Source: Clostridiales bacterium (GTDB lineage: Bacteria > Bacillota > Clostridia > Christensenellales > Aristaeellaceae). Taken from it: DNA of 64,000 nucleotides. The stretch is from NCBI GenBank assembly GCA_004557125.1, contig SFET01000004.1, forward strand, positions 1-64,000. The letters run 5' to 3'. The notes under the pieces are model-generated. The model made no database searches. It was not told where the DNA came from and worked only from the letters and a program-made list of their open reading frames with translations. The first letter of the stretch is position 1, and each line of letters begins with the position of its first letter. Made by a program: the position numbers and the translations under genes. Below are positions 26,135-34,415 of the stretch, one piece after another.

Positions 26135-28138
26135 TCAGCCGATGGTGGCGGCGTCAGCAGCGCCGGCTGCATCCGTCGAAGCATCGCCTGCAGACTGCGC
26201 GGCGGCGTCCTGGGAGATGTCCGGCAGGACGGTGATCGCGCTCACGTCGGTGATCTCGATGGGCTCGGCGGTGGGTGCAACCGTGGGCTCGGGCTCCTGT
26301 TCGACCTCCAGGGTCTGGCGGGCGATGTAGCCCGGGAAGATGAAGTGGAAGGCCTTGGAGTCGCCGAACTTGTCATTCAGGGTATCCACGACGCCGCTCA
26401 GGGCGGGCACGAAGTTCAGGATGATCACCACGACCAGCAGGACGATGATGATGCCCAGGATGGCCTTCAGCACGCCCAGGACGTGATGGCCGAAGGAACG
26501 ATGCTCATCGTCATCGTCGTCGTAGTCGTCATCCTCGTCGTCCTCGTCATCGTCGTCGTACTCATCGTACTCGTCGTCATCGTCGTCGTAGTCGTCGTCG
26601 TCCTCGTCTTCGTCCTCATCCTCGTCGTCTTCGTCGTCCTCATCATATTTGCGGGAACGCTTCCTGCCGAAGAGACCGCGGCGGGGCTTGTGCTCCTTCT
26701 CGTCGTCCTCGTCCTCGTCATCCTCGTCGTCTTCGTCTTCGTCGTCTTCGTCGTAATCGTCGTCTTCGTCCTCGTCCTCATACTTGCGGGAACGCTTCTT
26801 GCCGAAGAGACCGCGGCGGGGCTTGCGCTCTTCTTCCTCGTCCTCGTCGTCTTCGTCGTCATCCTCGTCGTCGATATCGAAGAGCTTCTCCTCTTCAGCC
26901 TTTGCCTTGACATCGCGCATGGAAACGGGTTTGAATTCGCGGGTGGGTTCCTCGACGATTTCCTCGCGAACCTCCGGCGCTGCGGCAGGTGCATCCTCAA
27001 AAATGGATGCAGCCTCCTCCTTCACGGGAGCAGCAGCTTCTGCGGCCTTTGCAGCTTCCGCGGCCTTTGCGGCTTCCGCAGCTTCCTGCTCTGCCTTGCG
27101 GGCAGCTTCCTCCGCAGCAAGACGCATGGCGCGCTCTCTGCGCTCGCGGCGGGACATGCCGCTGGTCTCGAGCTCCGCCGCCAGCTCCTGCAAGGCATCG
27201 GAATTCGTCTTGTTCATCTCATCCATTTCCAGTCCTCCTTCGATATCGCTGGGAACCTGTCGCACCGGGGCGTAAGTTTCCTCCGGTTCGACATCATTTT
27301 GTGTGTCGGGAAGATCGGTCTCGTCCAGATCGTCCCAATCGTCCAATCCGTCGTCATCATCGTCCGCAGAGTCATCGTCGATGCGGGTGATGAACAGGTT
27401 CAGGAACTTCTTGAAGCCGCCCTTGGATGCGGGTTCCGCATCCTCGTCCTCATCGTCTTCGAAATCGTCGTCGTAGCCCTCGTCGGGATCGCCGTCGTCG
27501 AAGCCCTCGTCATCCGCAGCCGGACGCTTGTGGACGGGCGCCTGTGCCTCGTCGATATCCTCGACGGCATCCGCCTGCGCATCTTCCTCCGGATCGTCGT
27601 AGCCATCATCGTCAGGCGCAGACGGTTGCCGGCCGCCGAAGAGACGCTTGCGTGGCGCGGAATCGGTAAAGTCCTCATCCGCAACGGCTTCTCCGTCCTC
27701 CGGCACATCGTCCGCTTCATCAGCGTACTTTGCGCCGCGGCGCGCGGAGATTCCGTCCTTTACGCCGTGGAAGAAGCGAATGAAGGAATCAAAGGGGTTC
27801 GGATTCTCATATTCCTCTTCCGGGGCTTCCTCTTCGTCCTCATCCTCATCCACGAAGATGTCCTCGTAATCCTCCACGGGTTCGTCAAAGTCCTCCGCGG
27901 GGAAATCCTCCGCCGGCTGGGCAGGCGCTGCATTGCGCGGCTCCTCGGGCGCGGTTTCCTTCAAGGGCTGGAGCTCGTCCTCAACCGGCCTGGCGCGCGT
28001 CGGCTCGGCCGGCCTTGCGGGCTCGGCTTGCGGCGCCGTGGGAGGAGCCGACCTGCGCGCACGGGACTTGAATTCCTCATGCCTGCGGCGAAGCTCGTAA
28101 TAATCCAGTTCGGGGCCGTTGTCTCGGGTATTGTTCAT
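26135..28138 (-). CDS. Extremely acidic, low-complexity single-pass membrane protein, unknown function
   Basis: 667 residues, not recognised. About 550 cytoplasmic residues are dominated by Asp/Glu runs, interrupted by basic, Phe-containing boxes: FDSFIRFFHGVKDG, APRKRLFGGRQ, KGGFKKFLNLFITR and two near copies of KPRRGLFGKKRSRKY. In the middle is an Arg/Ala-rich helix (SRRERRERAMRLAAEEAARK then EAAKAA repeats). One membrane helix lies at about 552-577 (LGIIIVLLVVVIILNFV), and about 90 residues outside end in an Ala/Asp-rich tail. Alternating acid blocks and basic LFG boxes give a polyampholyte, likely disordered. ATG 28138 follows AGAGGCGG. It has its own promoter and terminator. Confidence 0.8.
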   Translation of the reverse strand: MNNTRDNGPELDYYELRRRHEEFKSRARRSAPPTAPQAEPARPAEPTRARPVEDELQPLKETAPEEPRNAAPAQPAEDFPAEDFDEPVEDYEDIFVDEDEDEEEAPEEEYENPNPFDSFIRFFHGVKDGISARRGAKYADEADDVPEDGEAVADEDFTDSAPRKRLFGGRQPSAPDDDGYDDPEEDAQADAVEDIDEAQAPVHKRPAADDEGFDDGDPDEGYDDDFEDDEDEDAEPASKGGFKKFLNLFITRIDDDSADDDDDGLDDWDDLDETDLPDTQNDVEPEETYAPVRQVPSDIEGGLEMDEMNKTNSDALQELAAELETSGMSRRERRERAMRLAAEEAARKAEQEAAEAAKAAEAAKAAEAAAPVKEEAASIFEDAPAAAPEVREEIVEEPTREFKPVSMRDVKAKAEEEKLFDIDDEDDDEDDEDEEEERKPRRGLFGKKRSRKYEDEDEDDDYDEDDEDEDDEDDEDEDDEKEHKPRRGLFGRKRSRKYDEDDEDDEDEDEDEDDDDYDDDDDEYDEYDDDDEDDEDDDYDDDDDEHRSFGHHVLGVLKAILGIIIVLLVVVIILNFVPALSGVVDTLNDKFGDSKAFHFIFPGYIARQTLEVEQEPEPTVAPTAEPIEITDVSAITVLPDISQDAAAQSAGDASTDAAGAADAATIG

Positions 28139-28193
28139 AGCGTGACCGCCTCTCATTGTACAAAACGCGTACGTGGTATATCTATACGTATTC

Positions 28194-28222
28194 ATTATAT
28201 CAACATTCCGATTTTCTGACAA
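28194..28222 (-). promoter_or_regulatory. Sigma-A promoter of the acidic membrane protein gene
   Basis: Minus strand: -35 TTGTCA (28217-28222), 17-base spacer, -10 TATAAT (28194-28199). Near consensus. Confidence 0.8.
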
Positions 28223-28249
28223 GGGAAACGGGGAAGATAACCCAAAATA

Positions 28250-28277
28250 TTTACTTCGGGGTCGGAAAACGTACAAT
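28250..28277 (+). promoter_or_regulatory. Possible promoter for the small basic protein gene
   Basis: TTTACT (28250-28255), 16-base spacer, TACAAT (28272-28277), on the strand opposite to the acidic-protein promoter. Confidence 0.4.
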
Positions 28278-28332
28278 GCAGTCATGATTTCCTTCAAATT
28301 CTTTGAACAAAATCCGGAAGGGAGGGAAAAAG

Positions 28333-28530
28333 ATGGTATATCCGGAGGAATTGATCCGTCGCGCCCGGGAGAGCCGGCAGATGAAGCGCCGGAGCGTGCG
28401 GCAGGATCCGGCCGTGGAGAAGCAGGAGCGCGCGTCGGAGGCGGAAACGCCCTGGCAGGCCCGACACGGCAGCTACGAGCGGCTCATGCGCAGTCACGAC
28501 CGCATGCATTCGCGCCATCTCGACGGGTAA
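28333..28530 (+). CDS. Small charged hypothetical protein
   Basis: 65 residues, highly charged (MVYPEELIRRARESRQMKRR at the start, ending in a His/Arg-rich RLMRSHDRMHSRHLDG), no membrane segment or known motif. Support for coding comes from GGAGGG seven bases before ATG 28333 and a candidate promoter at 28250. It may be co-transcribed with the gene at 28578, 47 bases further on. Confidence 0.55.
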   Translation: MVYPEELIRRARESRQMKRRSVRQDPAVEKQERASEAETPWQARHGSYERLMRSHDRMHSRHLDG

Positions 28531-28577
28531 AGGGCATGCGATGCGCATAGAATGGAGGAAAAGGGAGGGGTTGCATC

Positions 28578-29537
28578 ATGATGCGAAACGACTACCGGCG
28601 CGCGCTGATCCTGCTGCGCAGCAATGCGGCGGGATATTCGGGACATGTGCGCCTGGAGCGCAGGACGCTGATGGGTAGCATGTACTTCGTGGTTCAGGCT
28701 CCGGAGGCGGCGGAAGATTTGCAGGCGGTACTGGTCGGCAGGGACCGCAGAGGCTACTATTCCTGCGCGCTGGGTGCGCTCCGGAGGGACGATCGCGGCC
28801 AGGCGGTGCTGCGCTTCAGCTTCGATCCCCGGGACATCTGCGGTCGGGAGCTGGAGCAGTACCAGCTGATTGCGGTCGTTCAGGGGGACTGCGAGATCGT
28901 GCTCTGCGGCAATGTGGCCGGAAGTGTGGAGATGGACTGGGCGCAGGTGCGCGCGGCGGTCTGTGCGCGCAGCGGTGCGGAGCGGGAGGACAGGATGGAG
29001 GAAACGGAGGAGGCCCCGCAGGAGAACGAGGAGCGTGTGCGGGAGGTATCGCCGCGCGCGCGAACCGATCCCGGGCGAAGAGAGCGGCGCGATGAAGGAA
29101 CAGACAGAGAGCGGGAAGAGGAGGAAGAATGGGAGGAGCATTGCACGGAGAAGGACGAGGCCCAGACGGCGGCGACTGAGGATACTGCGGCTGCGGCGCA
29201 GACTGCGCTTGCGGCTCTGGAAGTGGACGTGAGCCTGCCCTGGCCGGAGGAGATCGAGGGGCTGCGGCCGCTGTTCCGGAGCCAGAAGGTTCTGATGAAC
29301 GCGCCGGACGATGGCTTCGTGTACATCTCCGCGCCCATGCCGGCGGGCAGCGGCTATGCGATGTGCGCGGCGGGGGTGCGTGCAGAGGGCGGCGTACCCG
29401 TGGCGGTGAGCTATGCGCTGCCCTCACTCTACGCGCCGGAGCCGCCCGCAGGTCTGGAGGATGCCGCCTGGGTCGGGGACAACAATTCCGGCTGGTGGGT
29501 CACGCGCATCGACCTTCGCAGGGGTTCCGCACTGTAA
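28578..29537 (+). CDS. Hypothetical protein with an acidic linker
   Basis: 319 residues, not recognised. Residues about 1-130 form a folded-looking domain (RRALILLRSNAAGYSGHVRL, GYYSCALGALRRDDRGQAVL), about 140-205 is a very acidic, Arg-containing low-complexity linker, and about 215-319 is a second domain with LRPLFRSQKVLMNAPDDGFV and an aromatic WWVTRIDLRR end. No signal or membrane segment. The GGGAGGGG site stands seven bases before ATG 28578. A role with the neighbouring acidic membrane protein can only be guessed. Confidence 0.65.
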   Translation: MMRNDYRRALILLRSNAAGYSGHVRLERRTLMGSMYFVVQAPEAAEDLQAVLVGRDRRGYYSCALGALRRDDRGQAVLRFSFDPRDICGRELEQYQLIAVVQGDCEIVLCGNVAGSVEMDWAQVRAAVCARSGAEREDRMEETEEAPQENEERVREVSPRARTDPGRRERRDEGTDREREEEEEWEEHCTEKDEAQTAATEDTAAAAQTALAALEVDVSLPWPEEIEGLRPLFRSQKVLMNAPDDGFVYISAPMPAGSGYAMCAAGVRAEGGVPVAVSYALPSLYAPEPPAGLEDAAWVGDNNSGWWVTRIDLRRGSAL

Positions 29538-29594
29538 TCCGATCCACAAGGCGCTGCCATCGCGCATCCCTTCACAGGAATTAACACATGCTGC

Positions 29595-29623
29595 TTGCAA
29601 TGCGTGCAGGAATCTGGTAAAAT
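29595..29623 (+). promoter_or_regulatory. Sigma-A promoter of glyQS
   Basis: -35 TTGCAA (29595-29600), 17-base spacer, -10 TAAAAT (29618-29623), about 40 bases before the glyQS start. I see no T-box motif here. Confidence 0.7.
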
Positions 29624-29661
29624 GAAATGCACATCATAAATGGAAAAAGAGGGTAATCGCG

Positions 29662-31038
29662 ATGGCAAAGCTAACGATGGACAAACTGGTTGCGCTGTGC
29701 AAGAACCGCGGCTTCATCTTCGCCGGTTCCGAGATCTACGGCGGCCTGGCCAACACCTGGGACTACGGCCCGCTGGGCGTGGAGTACAAGAACAACATCA
29801 AGAAGGCCTGGTGGCAGAAGTTCGTGCAGGAGAGCCCGTACAACACCGGCTTGGACTGCGCGATTCTGATGAACCGCGAGGTGTGGGTCGCCTCCGGCCA
29901 CGTCGGCGGCTTCAACGATCCGCTGATGGACTGCAAGGCCTGCAAGGCCCGCTTCCGCGCCGACAAGCTCATCGAGGACTTCACTAAGGGCGCTGAGACC
30001 GGCGACGGCTGGACCAACGCCGAGCTGGAGAGCTACATCGCCGAGCATGACATCGTCTGCCCCGTCTGCGGCAAGAAGGATTTCACCGGCATCCGCCAGT
30101 TCAACCTGATGTTCAAGACCCATCAGGGCGTGAACGAGGACTCCGCGGCGGAGATCTATCTGCGCCCCGAGACCGCGCAGGGCATCTTCGTCAACTTCCT
30201 CAATGCCATGCGCACCACCCGCAAGAAGCTGCCGGCCGGCATCTGCCAGATCGGCAAGTCCTTCCGCAACGAGATCACCCCCGGCAACTTCATCTTCCGC
30301 GTGCGCGAGTTCGAGCAGATGGAGCTGGAGTTCTTCTGCAAGCCCGGCGAGGATCTTCAGTGGTTCGACTACTGGCGCGCCTTCTGCCGCGACTGGCTGC
30401 TGTCTCTGGGCATGAAGGAGGAGAACCTGCGCCTGCGCGACCATGAGAAGGACAAGCTGGCCTTCTACTCCAAGGCGACCACCGACTTTGAATATCTGTT
30501 CCCCTTCGGCTGGGGCGAGCTGTGGGGCGTGGCCGACCGCACCGACTACGACCTGACCCAGCACACCGAGCACTCCGGCAAGAACCTGGAGTACCTCGAT
30601 CCGGTGACGAACGAGAAGTTCATCCCCTACTGCATCGAGCCCTCCGTGGGCGTGGATCGTCTCGTTCTGGCCTTCCTCTGCGACGCCTACGACGAGGAGG
30701 AGCTGGAGGGCGGCGACGTGCGCACCGTGCTGCACCTGCATCCGGCGCTGTCCCCCTTCAAGGTGGCCGTAATGCCCCTTCAGAAGAACAAGCTGGGCGA
30801 CCAAGCCAAGGCCCTGTACCAGCAGCTGTGCAAGAAGTTCCGCTGCGACTACGACGAGACCGGCTCCATCGGCAAGCGCTATCGCCGTCAGGACGAGATC
30901 GGCACGCCGTACTGCATCTGTGTGGACTTCGACACCGAGACCACCGGCAACGTCACCGTGCGCGACCGCGACACCATGCAGCAGGAGATCGTCCCCGTTG
31001 CGGAGCTGGTTTCCTGGCTGGAGAAGAAGCTGGAGTTC
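29662..31038 (+). CDS. glyQS: Glycyl-tRNA synthetase (alpha2 type), lacking its own stop codon here
   Basis: 459 residues up to the expected end ...AELVSWLEKKLEF. Class II features are plain: motif 1 around FAGSEIYGGLANTWDYGPLG, the CxxC-like zinc/insertion region VCGKKDF, RPETAQGIFVNF, motif 2 SFRNEITPGNFIFRVREFEQMELE, motif 3 GVDRLVLAFL and the C-terminal anticodon domain. It charges tRNA-Gly. The frame does not stop: it continues through the terminator at 31040 and on, in frame, into the sigma factor gene to 31620. A deletion of a stop codon, or an indel, at 31036-31042 explains this; a fused protein is unlikely because the terminator lies between. Confidence 0.92.
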
Positions 31039-31039
31039 T

Positions 31040-31068
31040 CTCCCCGATTGATTTCGGGGAGTTTTTTT
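31040..31068 (+). terminator. Rho-independent terminator of glyQS
   Basis: CTCCCCGA pairs with TCGGGGAG around TTGATT, followed by seven T. It lies inside the open frame that joins glyQS to the sigma factor gene. Confidence 0.9.
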
Positions 31069-31100
31069 CATGCCGCGCGCTCCTTTTGCCAATTTATGGG

Positions 31101-31110
31101 GTCTAATGGG
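31101..31110 (+). promoter_or_regulatory. GTCTAATGGG, shared promoter-like motif of sigma cassette 1
   Basis: The 10-mer lies 43 bases before the sigma factor start and recurs exactly at 34354-34363 before the paralogous sigma gene. GTCTAA resembles the -10 element (CGTC-type) used by ECF sigma factors, so it may be an autoregulatory promoter. Confidence 0.45.
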
Positions 31111-31143
31111 CAAATGGAACGCGGAGAAAGGCGGGGATGGACG

Positions 31144-31620
31144 ATGAACGAGCGGGAATTCTCCATGCGCGTGCACGGCTGCATGAACCGGCTGTGGCGC
31201 ATCTCCTGGTCGATGCTGCGCTGCGGTGCGGACTGCGATGACGCGGTGCAGGAGGCAATCTTCCGGGCGTGGCGCAAGCGGGGAACGCTGCGGGAGGAGA
31301 AATACTTTGAGACCTGGCTCACGCGCATTCTGATCAACGAGTGCAGGCGTATGCTGCGGCGCAGGGGCAGCGGAAATGCACCGGTGCCGGAATCCTACGC
31401 GGATCAGGCGGAACCGGAGAACCCTGAGCTGGCCGACGCCATCGCGGCGCTGCCGGTGGAGCTGCGGCTGCCCATCGTGCTGCACTACATGGAGGGCTAT
31501 CGGATTCAGGAGATCGCCGGAATCCTGCGCCTGCCGGAGACCACGGTGAAGTGGCGGCTGCGCAGCGGACGGCAGCGCCTGCGGTGCGAACTGGACACGG
31601 TAGAGGAGGTGCGGAGATGA
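31144..31620 (+). CDS. ECF-type RNA polymerase sigma factor (cassette 1)
   Basis: 158 residues, a minimal sigma factor with region 2 (about 8-70: DCDDAVQEAIFRAWRKRGTL, FETWLTRILINECRR) and region 4 (about 98-150: LPVELRLPIVLHYMEGYRIQEIAGIL, LPETTVKWRLRSGRQRLR). ATG 31144 follows GGAGAAAGGCGGGG. Its TGA overlaps the ATG of the next gene (ATGA), a membrane protein with anti-sigma architecture, so the two form one regulatory unit. A close paralogue, with the same partner type, lies at 34416. Confidence 0.9.
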   Translation: MNEREFSMRVHGCMNRLWRISWSMLRCGADCDDAVQEAIFRAWRKRGTLREEKYFETWLTRILINECRRMLRRRGSGNAPVPESYADQAEPENPELADAIAALPVELRLPIVLHYMEGYRIQEIAGILRLPETTVKWRLRSGRQRLRCELDTVEEVRR

Positions 31621-32621
31621 ATCGCAGGGACTTTCAGAGCGCGGTGCCGCCGATCCCGGCGCACTTCGTCCATGCGGTGGACGCTGCGCTTGCGCAGATC
31701 GGTCGGGCGGAGAACACGCATGTGCACAGAGTGAGGGAGAAGCATCTGTCGCGGAGAATCCTGATCGCGGCAGCGGCGCTGCTGCTGCTGGCGGGCATGG
31801 CGCTGGCCGTGGGCGCGCGCTTCGGCATCCTTGACTTCTACAACAGCGTGGCCGGAGACCCCATCGTGCCGCCGGAGGGTGCGGAGGCGGTCATTCAGAG
31901 CGATGTGGCCCGCCTGAAGACCGCAAGCGGCGCGGTGATCACCGTCGAGGAGGCCGCCTGGTCGGGTAGCAGCTTCACCGTGGTGACGCACTTTGTGCCC
32001 GCACCGGATGCGGAGGGCGTGCCGTTTCCGCCCGATCTGCGGGTGTTGAACGCGGAGTGGGAGAATCTCGGTTCCTCCGATCACTTCTTCCCGGACGGAA
32101 GCATCAGCTGGCAGCACAGCGGCCGCGTGCCGGATGCGGACGCTGCGCCGCAGGTGCTGGCCTGCGTGCTCTCGGTTCAGCTGGGCGGAGGCGACGGGGT
32201 GGTGGAGATCCCCTTTGAGATCAGGCACAGCGATGCTGGCGCGAAGCTGCGGCTGGTTCCCCGGAACGCGGGCGAGCGATGGAGCGTGGTCTCTGCAGAA
32301 ATCGACTGCGGCAGTCTCGAGAGCACGCTGGACGTGCGCTATCGCTACGAGCCGCTGAGCGAGGAGCTGATGGGTGTGAGCCTGCGCCCTTTCACGGCGG
32401 AGGGCGAGGAGATTCCGTGGGAGTCTGGTTCCTCTGCATGGGAGGAGCAGGCGGACGGCACGCTCATCTGGCACGTGGTGCTGCGGATTCAGAGCATGGA
32501 TGCGGTTCCGGAGACGCTGATTTTGCAGCCCAAGGTCATCGATTCCTACGAATGGCTGGAACCCGTCGTGTGCGACGTGGAGACTGAATGCGCGATGGAA
32601 AAGGGAATTCCGGGGGTATAA
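31617..32621 (+). CDS. Membrane anti-sigma factor-like protein (DUF4179 type, cassette 1)
   Basis: 334 residues: a short cytoplasmic part (1-46) able to bind the sigma factor, one membrane helix (about 47-66, RILIAAAALLLLAGMALAVG), then the DUF4179-type start GILDFYNSVAGDPIVPPEGA and an extracytoplasmic beta-rich domain of about 250 residues. In this family sigma and DUF4179 protein are co-encoded, and the membrane protein is thought to hold the sigma factor until a surface signal arrives. Translation is coupled by the ATGA overlap. The paralogue at 34883 shares FxxLDSADPIVPLEGA. Confidence 0.8.
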   Translation: MNRRDFQSAVPPIPAHFVHAVDAALAQIGRAENTHVHRVREKHLSRRILIAAAALLLLAGMALAVGARFGILDFYNSVAGDPIVPPEGAEAVIQSDVARLKTASGAVITVEEAAWSGSSFTVVTHFVPAPDAEGVPFPPDLRVLNAEWENLGSSDHFFPDGSISWQHSGRVPDADAAPQVLACVLSVQLGGGDGVVEIPFEIRHSDAGAKLRLVPRNAGERWSVVSAEIDCGSLESTLDVRYRYEPLSEELMGVSLRPFTAEGEEIPWESGSSAWEEQADGTLIWHVVLRIQSMDAVPETLILQPKVIDSYEWLEPVVCDVETECAMEKGIPGV

Positions 32622-32714
32622 ACACAGAAAATGTGATGGCTCCGGCGCAGAAACCGCCGCCGTGCCAATCCGGAAGCGGAAATGTGGATGGATGAGGTGC
32701 AAGCACAAACAGAG

Positions 32715-32744
32715 CGCCGGTCTTTCATCTGAGGTAGACCGGCG
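32715..32744 (+). terminator. Hairpin after anti-sigma gene 1
   Basis: CGCCGGTCT pairs perfectly with AGACCGGCG; no T-run follows, so efficiency is doubtful. Confidence 0.45.
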
Positions 32745-32754
32745 AATCAAAAGA

Positions 32755-32781
32755 AACCGGCATGCAGGACGCATGCCGGTT
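32755..32781 (-). terminator. Terminator of serS
   Basis: AACCGGCATGC pairs with GCATGCCGGTT; on the minus strand TCTTTTGATT follows. Confidence 0.7.
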
Positions 32782-32794
32782 GAATTATGCGAAT

Positions 32795-34010
32795 TTATCC
32801 GAGATACTCCTTGCCGCCCATATACATGCGCAATGCCTCGGGGATGCGCACGCGGCCGTCGGCCTGCAGGTTGTTCTCCAGGAAGGCGATCAGCATGCGC
32901 GGCGGTGCGACCACGGTGTTGTTCAGGGTGTGGGCCAGGGGAGCAGGAGCCGACCTCGAAGTACTTCTGCTGGCGGGGGGACCAGGCCTCAACGTCGCAG
33001 GACTTGACCTTCAGATCGGCCAGGTCGCCGGAGCAGCACTCCAGGGTGCGCACCGGGATGTCCAGCGTGCGGAAGAAGTCCACGGTGTTCTTCCAGAGGC
33101 GCTCGTACCACATCATGGAGTCCTCCGGCTTGCAGACCACGATCATCTCCTGCTTCTCGAACTGATGGATGCGGTACACGCCGCGCTCCTCGATGCCGTG
33201 TGCGCCGACCTCCTTGCGGAAGCAGGGGGAGTAGCTGGTCAGGGTCTGGGGCAGATCCTTCTCATCCAGGATGGTGTCGATGAACTTGCCGATCATGGAG
33301 TGCTCGCTGGTACCGATCAGGTAGAGATCCTCGCCTTCGATCTTGTACATCATGTTCTCCATCTCGGCGAAGGACATCACGCCGTTGACCACGCTGGAGC
33401 GGATCATGAAGGGCGGGATGTAGTAGGTGAAGCCGCGGTCGATCATGAAGTCGCGGGCGTAGGACAGGATGGCGCTGTGCAGGCGCGCAATGTCGCCCTT
33501 GAGGTAGTAGAAGCCGTTGCCGCTGGTGCGACGGGCAGCGTCCAGATCGATGCCGTCCAGCTTCTCCATGATGTCCACGTGGTAGGGAACCTCAAAGTCC
33601 GGCACCACGGGTTCGCCGAAGCGCTCGTTCTCCACGTTCTCGGAGTCGTCCTTGCCGATCGGCACGGAGGGATCGATGATGTTCGGGATGACCATCATGC
33701 GCTTCTTGACCTCGGCGGCCAGCTCCTCTTCCTTGACCTCGAGGGCGGCCAGCTCGTCCTGCATGTCCTTGACCTGCTGCTTGGCGGCCTCGGCCTCCTC
33801 CTTCTGACCCTTGGCCATCAGGCCGCCGATCATCTTGGAGATCTTGTTGCGCTGGGAGCGCAGGTAGTCGGCGCGCTGAATCGCCTCGCGGTTCTGCTTG
33901 TCCAGGGCGATGACCTCGTCCACCAGGGGGAGCTTTTCATCCTGGAACTTCTTCTTGATGTTCTCGCGAACGAGATCGGGATTCGTGCGGATCAGATTGA
34001 TGTCGATCAT
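32795..34010 (-). CDS. serS: Seryl-tRNA synthetase, with an internal deletion and frameshift in this sequence
   Basis: Begins MIDINLIRTNPDLVRENIKKK, followed by the long N-terminal coiled-coil arm (about 30-105) and the class II core (RTSGNGFYYLKGDIARL, motif 2 SPCFRKEVGAHGIEERG, ...QQKYFEVGSCS). After SCS, at about 32935-32947, the sequence jumps into another frame at LAHTLNNTVVAPPRMLIAFLENNLQ and ends normally GGKEYLG. Compared with the family, about 18-20 residues containing the conserved QARR block are missing and the frame is shifted, so the catalytic domain would be destroyed. The total is about 405 codons against the usual 425. Being essential, it is probably intact in the cell. ATG 34010 follows GGAGGGAAACC. 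Confidence 0.92.
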
Positions 34011-34046
34011 TTTGGTTTCCCTCCAATTGTGCTTCGGTGCAAAAGA

Positions 34047-34266
34047 AAAAGCCTGCCATCCCTGATGCATGGGACGGAAGACTCCGCGTTGCCACCCAAA
34101 TTGCCGCAAGTGCGGCCACTCGATGCGCGCTAAGGGGCGCAGACCCTCCGGCTCCTCGCCGGACGCTGGGAAAGCGGAACGACCGCCGCCGCTGCCGGAT
34201 TTCCACCATCACCGGCTCTCTATGCGCTTGAAGCGATCACATTTTTCCTCGTTGCACTCTTTGATT
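34047..34266 (-). promoter_or_regulatory. T-box riboswitch (serine) in the serS leader
   Basis: Minus strand: the T-box signature GGGTGGCAACGCGG (near 34089-34102) is followed by the terminator stem CCGTCCC/GGGATGG and CAGGCTTTTTC. Upstream is a stem I region with AGAGAGCCGGTGATGG and GGAAATCCGGC, as in other T-box leaders. Uncharged tRNA binding stem I and the T-box would favour the antiterminator and serS transcription. I could not settle which codon is the specifier. Confidence 0.92.
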
Positions 34267-34272
34267 GACACC

Positions 34273-34301
34273 ATTATAGCGCCCCGGCGCTGCTTTTGCA
34301 A
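34273..34301 (-). promoter_or_regulatory. Sigma-A promoter of serS
   Basis: Minus strand: -35 TTGCAA (34296-34301), 17-base spacer, -10 TATAAT (34273-34278), just ahead of the T-box leader. Confidence 0.8.
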
Positions 34302-34353
34302 GTAAAATGTTGACAAAAATCCGCACGCCAAAATCCAAAGCGGGGTTGCAGCC

Positions 34354-34363
34354 GTCTAATGGG
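34354..34363 (+). promoter_or_regulatory. GTCTAATGGG, shared promoter-like motif of sigma cassette 2
   Basis: An exact copy of the 10-mer at 31101-31110, here preceded by CC (CCGTCTAAT), 62 bases before the sigma factor start. Confidence 0.45.
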
Positions 34364-34415
34364 TGTAAACTGGATCGATCGGGTTTGCACTTCAAGGAAA
34401 GGAATTCGCAGGCGA

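Noticed and set aside
26510..26880. Repeats of TCGTCG/TCATCG looking like a tandem repeat array or CRISPR
   Set aside because: They are the Asp/Glu codons of the acidic protein; unit lengths vary and no spacers exist.
26018..28219. A plus-strand open frame of over 700 codons rich in Val/Leu/Ile
   Set aside because: It is the antisense of the Asp/Glu-rich gene: GAC/GAT/GAG codons read backwards give GTC, ATC and CTC. It lacks a ribosome site and real membrane-protein composition.
29662..31620. A genuine GlyRS-sigma factor fusion protein
   Set aside because: The two genes lie in one open frame, but a complete terminator with seven T stands between them and the sigma gene has its own ribosome site, ATG and shared promoter motif. 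A lost stop codon explains the frame.
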